NCBI GenBank assembly: GCA_010279815.1
Contig: QEOQ01000533.1
Coordinates: 3,966 to 67,965, forward strand
Length of the DNA: 64,000 nucleotides
Direction of reading: 5' to 3'
DNA from: Brachionus plicatilis
Lineage: Eukaryota > Rotifera > Eurotatoria > Ploima > Brachionidae
Shown here piece by piece: positions 11,463 through 22,878 of this stretch. The translations under genes and the position numbers were made by a program. Below the pieces are notes generated by a model. That model searched no databases. It was not told the DNA's origin and saw only the letters and a program-made list of their open reading frames with translations. Within the stretch, counting starts at the first letter, position 1. Each line of letters opens with the position of its first letter.

Positions 11463-12218
11463 ATCCATATTTCAATTATTTTTTTGGAATTTTTGGTGCA
11501 GCATTAAATGCATAATTCAAAAAATTATATTAATTTTTTTCACAAAAACTCAAGTGGGTATGCTGCATTTTTTTAAAAAAAACTTGGCTTTTAACTAGCT
11601 CCATAATTTCAAAAACGACTTTAGCGCAGGCAATCAACTCGTGTTGAGATTATAAATTTAGAATGGGTGACGATGTAAAAGTTTTGACTGTTTTAATTAA
11701 AATATAATAATATTTATATTTAATAGGAAATTACAAACAACAATTAAAATTCTCTAAAATAATACTTTTATTTAGATATAAATTGAATGCTTTCATGGCA
11801 ATCTAAATTTACTTTATTTATAGGTGATTTTACCATGGCAAAATAATAGATTATTTCTAAAAATATTTCCTTAGTTCTTAAATTGTGTAAATTTTGATAA
11901 ATTTTAAATTAAATCATAATTCAGCAATGAAAGCAAAATTATATTTGATTGCCATGAAAGCATTCTATTTAAACCTTAATAAAAGTATTAATTTAGACAA
12001 TTAAGATTATTGTTTTAAAGGAAATTTAATTAAATCATAAAAAACATCTAAAGATTTTCACACAGATTATTCAGAAACACATTTCCTTAGATACTTCAAA
12101 TTGACTTAATTTTGAAACAAATAAAATATAATCAATATTGAGCAATTAATAATGCATTTGACCAGCGGATTTAACATACTTAAATAAAGAAAATTTTCAA
12201 TTTTTTTATTTTCACAAA

Positions 12219-13664
12219 ATGAAATCATTAGACTTTTCTTTACAAAATAAAATTACTGAATGGTGCTTGTCATCAACAACTCATGGTATTCCAAACATTG
12301 TTAGATCTAAAAACAAATTAAGTGCCATTTTTTGGTTAGTTGCTTTTTTAGCTAGTACCATATTTTGCGGTTACCAAATTGTCCAAATATTGATCGATGT
12401 CAGTACATATCCTGTTTATGTGAACATCGATGTCATAGAGGAGATGCCAGCACCTTTTCCATCAATAAGCTTCTGCAATTTAAACCCATTTAATACAGTA
12501 AATCCAAGTGTCTATGCCATTTTTGAAAATATATTATCTGATAATAAACTAAATTACAACCGACCTCCTAATTTAGTGTGGCTTTCAGCGTCCGGTCTTA
12601 TTAAATCATTTGTGCAAGATTTATCAAATGATGAAAAACAAAATTTTACTATTGATTTCTATCAAATGGTTTATAGCTGCAAATTTAATGGATTTTTGTG
12701 CAATAAAGAAGATTTTGAATGGTTTTATGATTTTAATTATGGAAATTGTTACAAATTTAATCCATATGGAACGAGATTTGTTGGAAAAAGTGGTTCCCAA
12801 AGTGGATTAAGACTTGAAATCTATGTAGGAAATTCAACTGGCAAAGAAGCATACTCAATTTCAAGAGGAGTCCGATTTTTGGTTCATAATCACTCGGACA
12901 CTATAAGCATAAACAATTTTGGAGAAGAAGCAGCAGCTGGCTTTTCGACCCAAGTAAAAATCAGCAGAAGTGTGTATGAAAAATTGGACCAGCCGTTCAG
13001 CACTTGCCTTAGTGATCTAACAAGTTCAAATTCAAAGCAGACAAAAATAATTCAAATAATGTTAAATAAATTAAATTTTAAAAAATATTCAAAAGAAATT
13101 TGCTAAGATATTTGTTTTCAATTAAAACTAGAAAACGAATGCAATTGTTCAGATCCATCAATTGCGAGCATTCAAAATATGACAAAATGCAATTCAATAA
13201 AACAAATAAAGTGTAAAGAAGAATTCTATCAAAGTTTTTTTTCAAATCAATCCCAAGAATGTGAAGATGATTGTCCCATTGAATGTGTATCATACAAATA
13301 TTCAACAAAGTTAACTTTTTCTGAATTCTACACAAATTGGTATTTTGATTTGTTCCAAAACCGAATAGATGATATCGAAAAAGACATATCTTCATATGGA
13401 TCGGCCGAAGTTGCAAGAAAAAATGTATTATTAATCAATTTTTTTTATGATGAAACTTCGATAACAAAAATTACAGAAAAACCTTTGTGGAATTTTTTTT
13501 CTATTTTGTCAAGTATAGGCGGCAATTTGGGTCTTTTTATAGGTATGAGTATTTTAAGCTGTGCTGAAATAATTGAAATAATTGTGAAGACAATATTTTT
13601 AAATTTTAAACATACTTTAAAAATGAATAAACTAGAATTCGTAGAGAAGATTTCTAATAAATAA
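12219..13664 (+). pseudogene. DEG/ENaC ion channel gene, left copy, one nonsense codon
   Basis: This single-exon frame of 482 codons is colinear with the intact gene at 29421-30866. It is open except for TAA at 13104-13106 (codon 296), where the intact copy has TTA (Leu). The break falls in the Cys-rich extracellular domain. The truncated product would keep the N-terminal His-Gly motif and TM1 but lose the last extracellular cysteines and TM2, so it cannot form a DEG/ENaC pore. Coding signal persists after the stop (E-C-N-C-S-D, the GGNLGLF-GMS TM2). That means the lesion is recent, or the gene is maintained by conversion, or the stop is a sequencing error. The promoter-proximal 80 bp and the 3' flank are conserved in both copies. 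Substitutions cluster around residues 112-140. Confidence 0.85.
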
Positions 13665-13737
13665 GATTTGAATTATATTTTTATAAATGTTTTCAACTTT
13701 CATTTTGCCTTTTTTAAATACTGTAGTGCTTTGAAAC

Positions 13738-14240
13738 ATGGTTTTTAAGTAATTTTACGTAAATTAACGTTAAAATACGTGAAAAAGCTTTAATTTAAGT
13801 AAAATTACGGAATTTTAAATCACGTAATTTACGGTTTTGTGAAGTTCAGTTTAAAAGAACAGAACAAAATGAATTAAAAATTGAATGACTTTTTTGCAAT
13901 AAGTTTAAAATTAGTTTCGTAAATGCAACATTCTACAACAAGTCTGCTAATTATGTTCAAAATCTCTGCAAAATGCACTACGTTAGAGCACATTGCTACT
14001 GCTAAATTTGCAGAGTTTTGCAAACCTTGATAGCTGATGCAACTTTGAAAGTTGAACAATGACTTGATCACGAAACTAATTTTTAACTTATAGAACAAAA
14101 TATTTTCAATTTTTTGTAATTTTTTTCTGTTCTTTTTATCATTTTGTACTGAATTTCGCAAAACCATAAATTACGATAAATAACATAATTTAACGTTAAT
14201 TTACGTAAAATTACTTGAATTTACCCAAAACCAAAAAGAG
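13738..14240. mobile_element. TTACGTAA-rich TIR element (MITE-like), left duplication copy
   Basis: The left end has GGTTTTTAAGTAATTTTACG, TAAATTAACGTTAAAATACG. The right end carries the reverse complement (CGTTAATTTACGTAAAATTA, CTTGAATTTACCC, AAAACC). The arms are about 45-50 bp and the interior is rich in ACGTAA. The left border TACTGTAGTGCTTTGA resembles the TACAGTGGTGATTT terminus of the 35976 MITE. No transposase is present. It lies 75 bp after the channel gene in both duplication copies and so predates the duplication. Confidence 0.6.
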
Positions 14241-14816
14241 CTAAAAAGGAGAAATTTTTTGGTAATTTTTTTTAAAACAAATCAAATTTTTTTTATTCAA
14301 TTTTTATTCTATAAATTAAATTATCGCTTTTAAAGTAATTTTTGGTAATTTTTCGAATTTTATAATTTTATTATTATGAATTCATATAATTTTATTAATT
14401 TTTAATAATTAAAAAAATACCCATTATATACTTTTTTTCTTCAAAATTTCCGTACAAAGCTTTAATTTATGCTTGCTTGTCTAAATCCTTTCTAAAAAAC
14501 TATAAAAATTCAACCAAATTCCATGTATTTAGTAAGGAATGGTATTTTCTTATTTGACTACTGCTGTTATTTAAGCCAAAATATTCATTTATTTTTAAAC
14601 CAAGCTTTTGCGGAGATTCTAGTCCTTTTTTTTTAATGTTCTTGCCCCATTAAATGATTAATTCGAAATATCAAATTTTTTTATTTAAATAACTTTGATT
14701 AATTTAAAAATTGATTTAGCAACTGATCTTATTTTTAGAATTAAATTAAATTTTTAATCAGCTTTTCAATATACTTAAAAAAATGAAAAATTTTATGACA
14801 TTATTTTCTTTTATGG

Positions 14817-15516
14817 GGGGTAGATTAAAATAGATAAATTTAAAAAAAATCGATTAAGTTAGCAGTAATTTATAATTAGCAAGTTCAAAAAAAACATTAA
14901 AAATAGCAAAAATTTTTATTTAATTAGCAAATTAAAAAAATAAAATCAATTAATTAAGCAATATTTACCTGATTTTTTTAATAATTGAATAGTCTCAATA
15001 TTTTAAAATTAGAGATAAGCTCTCATAAAATTCTTTAACTAAACATACAGTTAACAAATAAATAAATAATCATAAAATTCGCCATGACCTCTTCCATTTT
15101 TTACAGTCTCTTCTTTCCCAATCCAAGTTTCTTGCAAATATTTAAAAATTCATCTAACTTGTTAAAATGCTCTAAAGACTTATCAATACTAGAATGAATT
15201 TTGTTAAATAAAATTCGAACATGATCTGGTTGTACAAAAGCGATTACCTGTGGTAATTTTACCATTTTACTGTTTTTATCGATCAAATTTATTTGTTATT
15301 TCATTTAAGCCTTTAAGGATTTTTTTTTATTTTATTTTTTGCGATTTCTAACACCTAAATTAGTCTGCTCAATTAACTTTGCTATTTTATTTAATTTTTT
15401 TGCGATTTTTGACACTTAATTAGTTTGCTATTCTTGTTATTAATTTTAAACTTGCTATTTTTTTTTGCTCTATTAACTATGCTATTTTTTGTCTTGCTAT
15501 TTTAATACAGAGCCCC
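14817..15516. mobile_element. 700-bp non-autonomous TIR transposon with 7-bp target duplication
   Basis: The insert starts GGGGTAGATTAAAATAG and ends CTATTTTAATACAGAGCCCC, imperfect terminal inverted repeats. It is bounded by TTTATGG at 14810-14816 and 15517-15523. The right duplication copy has a single TTTATGG at the homologous place (32317-32323) with no insert: a genuine empty site. Subterminal AATAGCAA / TTGCTATT motifs are repeated many times on both sides, as transposase-binding sites often are. A minus-strand frame (15101-15286, 61 codons, no ATG) may be a transposase remnant. The superfamily is not assigned. Confidence 0.8.
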
Positions 15517-16209
15517 TTTATGGAACAGATTTTTTAGAATGACATTTTTAGCGATGATCTAATTTTTCTTTAGATTAGTGCTTTCTCTATCTCGTGGTTT
15601 TTCATTTGAGTGATTTCGCATTTTTTACTAATAGATTTTTTTTAATTGTTGAATCTTAAGAATGAAACAAAGATGCAAGGAAAATTTTAAAAAAAAGTTC
15701 AACATCAGTTTCATTATCTGATTCAAGCGACAATGAATTAGAGGATAAAGAAAAGATTAAAAAAAAAAGATGAAGATATGAAGATAATACCAATCATTTA
15801 CAATATACTAGATTAAAAACGGCATATTGAAGTTTGAGATCAAGATCAAAAGATCATAATATAAAATCTAATATTTTTTTTTATTAAAGAGAAAAAATAT
15901 TTTTTTTTCCTTAGCAATTTTTTTAAATGTTATGCTAAGTTTATTTTCATTTATTCAATTTTAAAATATCCCTGTTTATTGAAATTAAATAGGTTTAAAT
16001 TTTTTAATTGATTTGAATATTTAAAGATAAAAAAAATTTAATCTTTCAAAATTTATAATTTGTTTAAGTAAAAAAATAAAATTATTTTAGTTTGAATGAA
16101 TGAATAAAAAAGTTATGAATTTGAATTTCTGAATTAACTAAACCTTAATTGTTTAGATTATTGATTGTTTTTGTTAAATAAAATGGAAGTCAATCATTTT
16201 GATGTTTAT

Positions 16210-16262
16210 TTTTTAATGAACCATTATTAGACATAATATGTCTAGTAATGGTTCATTAAAAA
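16210..16262. repeat. 26-bp-arm hairpin
   Basis: Arms 16210-16235 and 16237-16262 (TTTTTAATGAACCATTA... and its complement) match with one mismatch around a single central base. In the duplicate copy (33030-33075) the right arm is truncated by a deletion. Confidence 0.7.
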
Positions 16263-16929
16263 TTTATAGAATTTATAGAATTAAAATAGAATTTATTTTT
16301 TCAAAATTATCAAATTTATTTGATTAATTAATTTTTAAAATTTTAAATGATAGGTTTGAACTTAAAATTTGATCTGAAACTTCAATTTGCGTGAAAAACT
16401 TCCATTCCATTATCTTGATAAAGTTCATGCTAGCGTCGATATTTCAAAAATAAATGAAAAAGTGGAAAGAACTGAGATATTAATTTATAGATCAAATATT
16501 TGTATATTAAATACAATTTCCCTTATTGATGTAAGAAAATAATGTTTGGTTAATAAATTTTATTAAATAAAAATTAAATTCAAAATTAATCATTAAGTTG
16601 AAGAAGTGAAAGTGCTAAAATTCGATATTAAATCTGTAATTAATTAAAATTTTTATTTCAAAAAAAAAAAAATATTAAAATATTTAGGATGGAACACTTT
16701 CTGCCGTACCTAATTTGTGCTTTTGGCTTTATATTGATTTATCTGGAATAGTTGGGAACGCTTTATTGCAAAAATTAAAAATGTCTAAGACGTTTTCTAA
16801 AAAAATATGTTAGAAGAACTCGAAGAGAGGAATCGAACAATATTTGTAATATATTTAGAATGTGTGATATATTTTATTCTTTTAAAGTTTAATTACGTCT
16901 GATAAGTGAAAAAGTATCGAATTAGTAAT

Positions 16930-19085
16930 TCGGCAAAAACGATTTTAAATGTCCTTAGTATAACTTATGAACCATCTAAGCCCACTTATTTAAGATATAA
17001 TAATAACCTGAATAAAGTGAATACTCAGAATTCCTGGATCTCTTTCTATGCACTAAATCAATAGCGAATAAAATGACAATATTGAGATATTAACAGATTC
17101 AGAAATGGGAAGTGATCATGCCCCGGTAATATGAACTTTTGGATTCAACAAAGACTTCAGACTAGACCTGTCTGAAGATGAAATTACCAAGGCTGACTGA
17201 GGTCTTTTTGGAAGCACATAAGACGAAATGATAACTGAAGTCAAAAATTAAAATCTGAATGACATTAAAAGTCTTGATGGAGTTTTTTCTAACTTAATCA
17301 AAGCTTCGGGTAATAATGCGATACCAAAATTTGCTGGCACTACGCTTAAAAGCTACCATAGATTTATAGTCGTCTTAATCAAATTGCGCCGAAAGATTAG
17401 GAAAAGGAAAAAAAGTTGAAAAAAAAATAGTGAAGAGCTAAAAGTTTTAAACTGTGAGTTTAACAAGCTCACTCATCAAATTAGGGTTTCGATTAAAAAA
17501 TATACAGAGGATAGATGGGCGAATTTTCTTGGTAAACTTTGACCATACCCCGCCTCTTCTAGCACTTTTTGGGCAATTATAAATAGGGCAAGATCGCAAA
17601 AGAAAGACAGATGAACTCCGAAACTTATCCAAGATGGAAGAATTTATGAATCTGATGAAGATAAAGCAAACTTATTTGCTTCTATATTAAGTAAGACCTT
17701 TTCTGAATCGGGTTGCGATTCTACAGACATTGATACAAATTGCTACAACTATGTAGAGGAATTTGTGTCAAAGTTGGATTACAGTGAAGACCAATTTTCA
17801 AAAATCTCATTTTTAGAGCTAGTGAACATTATTGACAAATTAAAAGTTGACTCTTCGCCTGGTGAAGATTGCATTCACAAAAGATTTCTCAAAAAGCTTT
17901 CACTCAAGGCAGTTAGTCTCCTCCTTGATTTGATAAATCTCTCCTTAAGTGTTGGAATACTTTGAAGAAATTGCAGTGATTACGATGATTCCAAAGAAGG
18001 CTGGTTACTCTACTGATCCTGTTGATTATAGAGGAATCAGTCTTCTTAGTTGTCTTGGAAAACAAGCTGAAAGAGTTGTTAGAAATCGTTTATATTACTT
18101 TTTAGAAAGCAAAAAACTCATTATTGACGAGCAGACGAGCAGACGAGCAGTCTGGATTTAGAAATAATAGAGGCTCTGCTGATAATCTTTTATGCATGAC
18201 CCTAAAGATTCAAGAGCGACTAAATAAACATAATGGCAGCAAGGTATGTGGTATCTTTTTTGATATTTCAAAAGCCTTTGATAAAGTCTGGCATGCTGGA
18301 CTAATCTATAAACTAGTCTACCTGGTAACTAGTCAGGTTCGTTAAGAATCTTTTTCGGGCAGATTATTTAAAGTCAAGATTAATAATAAGTTTAGCAGGA
18401 TGTATCCCATTACTTGTTCTGTTCCTCAAGGATCAGTTTTAGATCCACTGCTTTTTTAGTGTACAAAGGTGATATTCACCTCTCAAACTCGAAGCACTCT
18501 AGTTACTCAGCACTTTTTGCTGATGACCTGGGGGCGATATTTTACTTTAAAAAGACAGGATAAGTCATTAAAGTAATTAAAAAGTACCTAAGTGAGCTTA
18601 AGAATTGGCCGTCTGCTTGGCGTCTGAAAATGAATGCCTCAAAATGTTGCTATAACATTTTTTCAGAAGGTGGTCGAGGTAGACTGAAAATCGATTTAAG
18701 ATTGTCTGGAGACCTGATACCTTATAATCCTAACCCTCTCTTTTTGGGAGTGACTTTCGATGAGTACTTTTAATAACCAATTCCAGAGTAAGAGTCCTAA
18801 AAAGGCTCAACATAATCAAAATTTTTGCTCACAGCTCTTGGCACCTAAAAAAATTACACTAACGAGTATCTATAGAGCCTTAATTGGTTCCATGTTTGAT
18901 TACTTTTTCTTTGTCATAGCATGTATTTCTAAGACCAGCTTAAAACTTGTTCAAACAGTTCAAAAAAGAGCTATTAGGTGTAACTATAAGTTAAGATAGG
19001 ACAGCCCAACTAGAAGTCTCTCTACAGTTAATAACATTTTGTTTATTAAATAAAGATTCTTACAAATGTGTGCTAGATATATGTT
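16930..19085 (+). pseudogene. AT-rich LINE (non-LTR retrotransposon), decayed
   Basis: Endonuclease and RT landmarks appear in order on the plus strand. The apurinic-type endonuclease C-terminus is at about 17030-17140 (NSEFLDLFLCTKS, LTDSEMGSDHAPVI). RT motifs follow: SPGEDCIHKRFLKKLS (about 17850), IPKKAG...DYRGISLLS (about 17990), DEQSGFRNNRGSADN (about 18145), FDISKAFDKVWH (about 18260), SVPQGSVL (about 18420), LFADDLGAIF (18514 on) and IYRALIGSMFDY (about 18870). Frameshifts and stops break it at least six times, one of them from a local 8-bp triplication. The catalytic Asp pair (F-A-D-D) survives. It is related to the minus-strand LINE at 56.2-57.3 kb. Confidence 0.85.
18126..18149 (+). 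repeat. 8-bp unit GACGAGCA x3 inside LINE RT
   Basis: Three exact copies of GACGAGCA replace what should be one copy encoding the D-E-Q of the conserved DEQSGF motif. The extra 16 bp shifts the frame and splits the RT ORF here. It looks like slippage after the element had died. Confidence 0.85.
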
Positions 19086-19094
19086 AAAATATTT

Positions 19095-19240
19095 CTTTTT
19101 TTTTCTTTAAATTAGAGAGACAATCAGTTATGGATTCAAATATTTTTCCAAACTCTGAGAGATCGATGCTATTGGTACGAAAAGGTAACTTAAGGATAGA
19201 TCTAATTGCATTGTTTTGAATAACTTGTCATACTATCATA
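19095..19240 (-). pseudogene. LINE RT C-terminal fragment, opposite orientation
   Basis: The minus strand encodes VIQNNAIRSILKLPFRT and then SEFGKIFESITDCLSNL, matching VIQNSAVRSILKLRYDT in the RT tail at 56447-56926. It lies tail to tail against the plus-strand LINE that ends at about 19085. Two related copies are therefore juxtaposed in inverted orientation. Confidence 0.65.
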
Positions 19241-19374
19241 TTATACATAGTCATCTTATCCTTGTTATATTGACTAATAGTTAATATTTCTTAATCTCTC
19301 ATTAATTGAATAAAAAAAAATTTTATTTCAAACTAATTTAAAAAACTTAAAAAATTAACATAATTAATTCGGCT

Positions 19375-20166
19375 GTGTCGTCTTCTTCTATTGAGCAAAT
19401 TGACGAAGCGCTTAAGATTCTGGAGGTGGACTGGGTGTCCGTGGGCAACGAACAGGTTGGGGCAATCCGTGAGAAAATGCACAAGTACAATATGGCACTT
19501 GTGACCGTTGTTAAGAACCAGTCCAAAACAATCGAGGCAATGAAAACCGAGTTAGCTGAGGCAAAGAAGAACCAGACTGGTGGAATGGAAGCTTCGTGGA
19601 GTGCCATTGTCAACGGCAAGAAACAGAGTGAAAAGACGCAGGTCCTCATAGCTAGTGTCAACAAGGAGATCAACGACAAGGCAAGGATCGAAAACAATGT
19701 AGTGATATCAGGAGTTGGAGTTGGAGATGAGGAGGAAGACGAAGAAAAGGTGGAGGTGGTTTTAAAAGCTCTGAAATTAGATAGGAGCAAAACCGTTAAG
19801 CGCTTACGGCGCATTAGGAACAATAAGAGCAATGAAAATCGGTCTATAAAGGAGCTCGATATGATCTTGGTGGAGTTCAAGGAGGAATCTAGCAAGCAAA
19901 CGGCGCTACGCAACGCAAGGAACCTTCGGGGCACTCAGGACTTAAAGAATGTTTACATCAATCCAGACAAAACCCCCAGCGAGAGAGCATTGGAACCAGA
20001 ACTTAGGACCGAACGAAACAAACGGAATGACCTCCTCAGCGAAAGCAAGAGCGACTCTGAAGGGAGGCACCGCTACGGCGTCAAACTTCAGGGTCAGCCA
20101 AAAGCTGTCAAGAAATTTTATTGGGGCATCAGGTGGAATGAGCTCCGGGAGATCTACCACGACTAA
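19375..20166 (+). CDS. GC-rich LINE ORF1
   Basis: This 264-codon open frame belongs to a non-LTR retrotransposon of clearly higher GC than everything around it. Residues about 1-70 are helical. A basic/RRM-like middle follows (NNVVISGVGVGDEEED, then KRLRRIRNN). The end has the conserved VYINPDKTPSERALEPELRT block typical of ORF1 proteins of CR1/L2/Jockey-group LINEs. These proteins bind element RNA and form ribonucleoprotein with ORF2. The first in-frame start-like codon is GTG (19375) and no ATG lies upstream in frame, so the copy is probably 5'-truncated. ORF2 is downstream in another frame. Confidence 0.75.
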   Translation: MSSSSIEQIDEALKILEVDWVSVGNEQVGAIREKMHKYNMALVTVVKNQSKTIEAMKTELAEAKKNQTGGMEASWSAIVNGKKQSEKTQVLIASVNKEINDKARIENNVVISGVGVGDEEEDEEKVEVVLKALKLDRSKTVKRLRRIRNNKSNENRSIKELDMILVEFKEESSKQTALRNARNLRGTQDLKNVYINPDKTPSERALEPELRTERNKRNDLLSESKSDSEGRHRYGVKLQGQPKAVKKFYWGIRWNELREIYHD

Positions 20167-20199
20167 TCGCACCTCATCTTCAAACAGCAAGGAATCCAA

Positions 20200-21196
20200 T
20201 GGTAATCCAACCAAATTTTTTAACTTTTTTTACACTAATGCAATATCTCTCGCTAACAAATGGAGCGACTTCAACTCTCTATCTGCCTTTTACAAATCCT
20301 CTCACGTAATCCTCATCACGGAGACATGGTTCAACGCCCTGAGCAATTGCAAATTGTACATTTACAAGCTCTACTGTAAAAATAGGGAAATGTCCCGAGG
20401 GGGAGGTGTAGCTATATATGTGCGCTGTGACGTAGAGAGCTTTAAGGTCAGCGACGAGGTTCTGTCCAACACTAGGAGCGAGCAGATATGGTGCAACGTC
20501 AAGAGCAAAGACGAAACTTTTCCTGTTGGGTACATTTATAGGCCCCCATACGCCGATGGAGAGCTCAACTTTGAGATCAACAGGTGCATCGGCCATGCGA
20601 GTTTCCTGTGCAGCTCATCTTCATCAGAAAGTCTTCTAGTGGCCGGTGACCTCAACTTCCCAGATATCAGCTGGACCCAAGAACGAGGTTTCTGTGTCAA
20701 CAAAGGACGTCCATCCAGCCTGAAGTTTTTGGACACTCTAGGTAAGAACTTTCTGACCCAGCACGTTCTCTATCCAACGCTAGGAACCAACATTCTGGAT
20801 CTCGTGGTCAAAAGCGATCGTGCCAGAGTCTTCCGAGTAACACACGGACCTCCCCTTGGTTTTCCTGAGAAGGACGGCCTGCACTCAACACTTACCTGGA
20901 ATTACGAGCTCCGCACTGGCGGTCATACTCCTTCTGTAGTATCCCCTCGCCCAGTCCTTCGCCGTGGCAACTACGAGCTCTTCAGTACCCTCGTTTACGA
21001 CAGCATCATCCCCATTGATAAGGACGTCAATGTCGCATATGATTGGATAATCAAGTCCTATGCCGCTGCCTCCTCCATGGCTATCCCCAACCAAGTGCCA
21101 AGTGCACGCAAGCGCCCCAATCCCAAGTGGTTCAACCCCAACATCAAGTTGTTAACCAGGATTAAGTACAAAATCTACTGTCGGATTAGACACTGA
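20200..21196 (+). CDS. GC-rich LINE ORF2, endonuclease part
   Basis: The frame (open from 19949; real ORF2 signal from about 20200 with FFYTNAISLANKWSDF) encodes an APE-type endonuclease, which nicks target DNA to prime reverse transcription. Visible motifs are LITETWF (catalytic E region), RGGGVAIYV, GYIYRPP, VAGDLNFPDISW (G-D-x-N), the TNILDLVV strand and a degenerate terminal D-G-L-H. It ends KYKIYCRIRH, then stops at 21194-21196. The expected linker to the RT is missing: the RT frame resumes within about 10 bp at CDKIVNILHVQFGSVF, so an internal deletion with frameshift joins the two parts. Confidence 0.8.
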
Positions 21197-22469
21197 TTGT
21201 GACAAGATCGTGAACATTCTCCATGTCCAATTTGGAAGTGTCTTCATCCCTCGCCTACCATGCCAAGCTCCGACTCTCCAGCTCATGGTAAGTCCCCAGC
21301 AAGACATAGATGTTGATTTCTTCTCACCCGCCACCGATCGCAAGTACATACTGCGCCTAAACCCTAGGAAATCGCCTGTTATGGATGGTATCCACCCATA
21401 CGTCGTCAAAAGTTGCGCCAATGCCTTTTCTGAGGTCCTCAGCGCTATCTTCATCAGTTGGTACACCAGCGGCAGGATCCCAGACGCTTGGAGACTCGCT
21501 CAGATCAGCCCCATCTTCAAGAAAGGTAGTAAGAGTTCCCCTGGTAATTACAGACCTATTTCCTTGACGTCAATCCCCTGTAAGTTGATGGAACGTATGG
21601 TAAGAGACGTCATGATGGATCACCTCTACAGCAACAAAGCGATCGTTCCGAATCAACACGGTTTTGTCCTGAAGAAGTCAGTAGTCACTAATTTACTGGA
21701 GACGGTGGACCGCATAAGCGATGGCATCGAAAGGGGATTCCACGTCCTAGTGGTCTTCCTCGATTTTGCAAAAGCCTTCGACAGAGTTTGTCACGCATCT
21801 CTAAGAGCCAAACTGGTTGCCTACGGGTTCTGTCCAGGCATTGTCGATTGGGTCAGCGACTTCTTGTCAAGAAGGCAGCAGCGGGTAGTGATAGGTCAGC
21901 ACATTGCTGACTGGATTGATGTGTCTAGTGGAGTCCCTCAAGGTAGCGTACTTGGTCCGCTCCTGTTCGTCATCTTCATCAACGACATGCCAGCGGCGGT
22001 TAGCCACCTTGTCAAACTATTTGCCGATGACAGTAAACTGATTGCCACAATACGAAGCACCAGTGATCTATCAACACTGCAACATGACCTCGATGCACTC
22101 TCTGAGTGGTCAAACACGTGGCGTATGCTCTTCAACGTGAGCAAATGCAAGGCGATGGAATTCAGCAAGTCTGGCAAGAACAGCAACGCCCAATCCGAAC
22201 TAATGATGGGGGAAGACGAGTCCAGGAGTGCACTAGCTTACGTCGACGCAGAAAAGGATCTGGGAGTTAAATTTTCACGTAACTTGAAATTTTCTATTCA
22301 TATTAAAAATCAAGTGAGCAGAGCTACCGGAATACTCGGCCAGTTGAAAAGATCATTTAGATATTGGACTTCAGATACCTGCAGGACCCTTTATTGTGCC
22401 TACGTAAGACCCCACCTGGAATATGCCGCTGTTGTCTTCAAAGAGCAAACACATTCACCAACAGGATAG
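21197..22469 (+). CDS. GC-rich LINE ORF2, reverse transcriptase part
   Basis: This frame carries a near-complete RT: NPRKSPVMDGIHPYVVK, ISPIFKKGSKSSPGNYRPIS, QHGFVLKKSVVTNLLE, VFLDFAKAFDRVCH, SGVPQGSVLGPLLF, LVKLFADDSKL (catalytic DD) and KDLGVKF, then VRPHLEYAAVVF. At about 22437 it is cut and joined out of frame to the normal C-terminus (FTNRIVNVWNALP, SVNKFKNRYDNF), which ends at TGA 22568-22570. About 100 thumb residues appear deleted. Base composition turns AT-rich at 22262-22345 inside the RT, which may mark gene conversion or recombination with another copy. Confidence 0.85.
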
Positions 22470-22570
22470 TCAACGTGTGGAATGCCCTACCAGCTACAGT
22501 CATAGACGCCGACTCGGTCAACAAGTTCAAGAACCGATACGATAACTTCATGTCCAGTGAACAATCATGA
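22440..22570 (+). pseudogene. displaced C-terminus of the GC-rich LINE RT
   Basis: In a frame different from the RT body, this segment encodes NTFTNRIVNVWNALPATV and DADSVNKFKNRYDNF, the conserved end of jockey/CR1-type ORF2. It proves the deletion and frameshift at about 22437-22455. Confidence 0.8.
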
Positions 22571-22571
22571 A

Positions 22572-22690
22572 TAGGAGAATTTATTTATAAAAGTTCGGAT
22601 CAAAGTTGTTCGGCGATGTCGGCAAAGTTGTTCGACCATGTCGGCCAAGATGTTCGATCATGTCGGCCAAAATGTTCTAAATGTAAAAAA
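22572..22690 (+). repeat. 3'-UTR tandem repeat of the GC-rich LINE
   Basis: About three and a half copies of a 22-24 bp unit, GTTGTTCGACCATGTCGGCC-AA, directly follow the LINE stop codon and run into ATGTAAAAAATT. Short tandem repeats at the 3' end are common in LINE lineages that lack poly-A tails. Confidence 0.75.
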
Positions 22691-22878
22691 TTACTATTTA
22701 TTTTTTTTTGAAAACAAAAGTCTCATAAAATTTTAATGGATAGAAACATACACTTATATCAAGGGATAAGTGTAAAAATTTAAAAGCATGTATGATAAGA
22801 ATCAATTATGTACTTGAAAAATTTTTTCAATATTAACCATAATTTTTTTTCAGATGAAACTAAAATTTAAAGACCAAA

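Larger units (their letters stand above)
9571..16403 (+). repeat. segmental duplication, left copy
   Basis: This block is colinear with 26897-33193 in direct orientation. Shared landmarks in order are CACATCTCTCATTTGAAACA, TTGTCCAAATAT, a TTTCGGGTACGGGTACG block, a LINE 3' end, the DEG/ENaC gene with its 5' and 3' flanks, a TTACGTAA-rich TIR element, TACAAAGCTTTAATTTATGC, and a TGAACCATTATTAGACATA hairpin. Similarity stops at about 9571/26897 and 16403/33193. Differences are discrete insertions or replacements (10230-10905 against 27500-27955; the 700-bp insert at 14817; about 360 bp at 31530 in the other copy). Confidence 0.9.

Noticed and set aside
15101..15286. Minus-strand 61-codon frame inside the 700-bp TIR element, considered as a transposase
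   Set aside because: Too short, no ATG, and no catalytic motif; noted only within the element entry.
19347..19934. 195-codon minus-strand frame with a Ser-rich stretch
   Set aside because: It is the antisense shadow of the GC-rich LINE ORF1; high GC leaves long open frames on both strands.
19942..21466. Several minus-strand frames of 66-105 codons
   Set aside because: Antisense shadows of the LINE endonuclease and RT, with no independent motifs.
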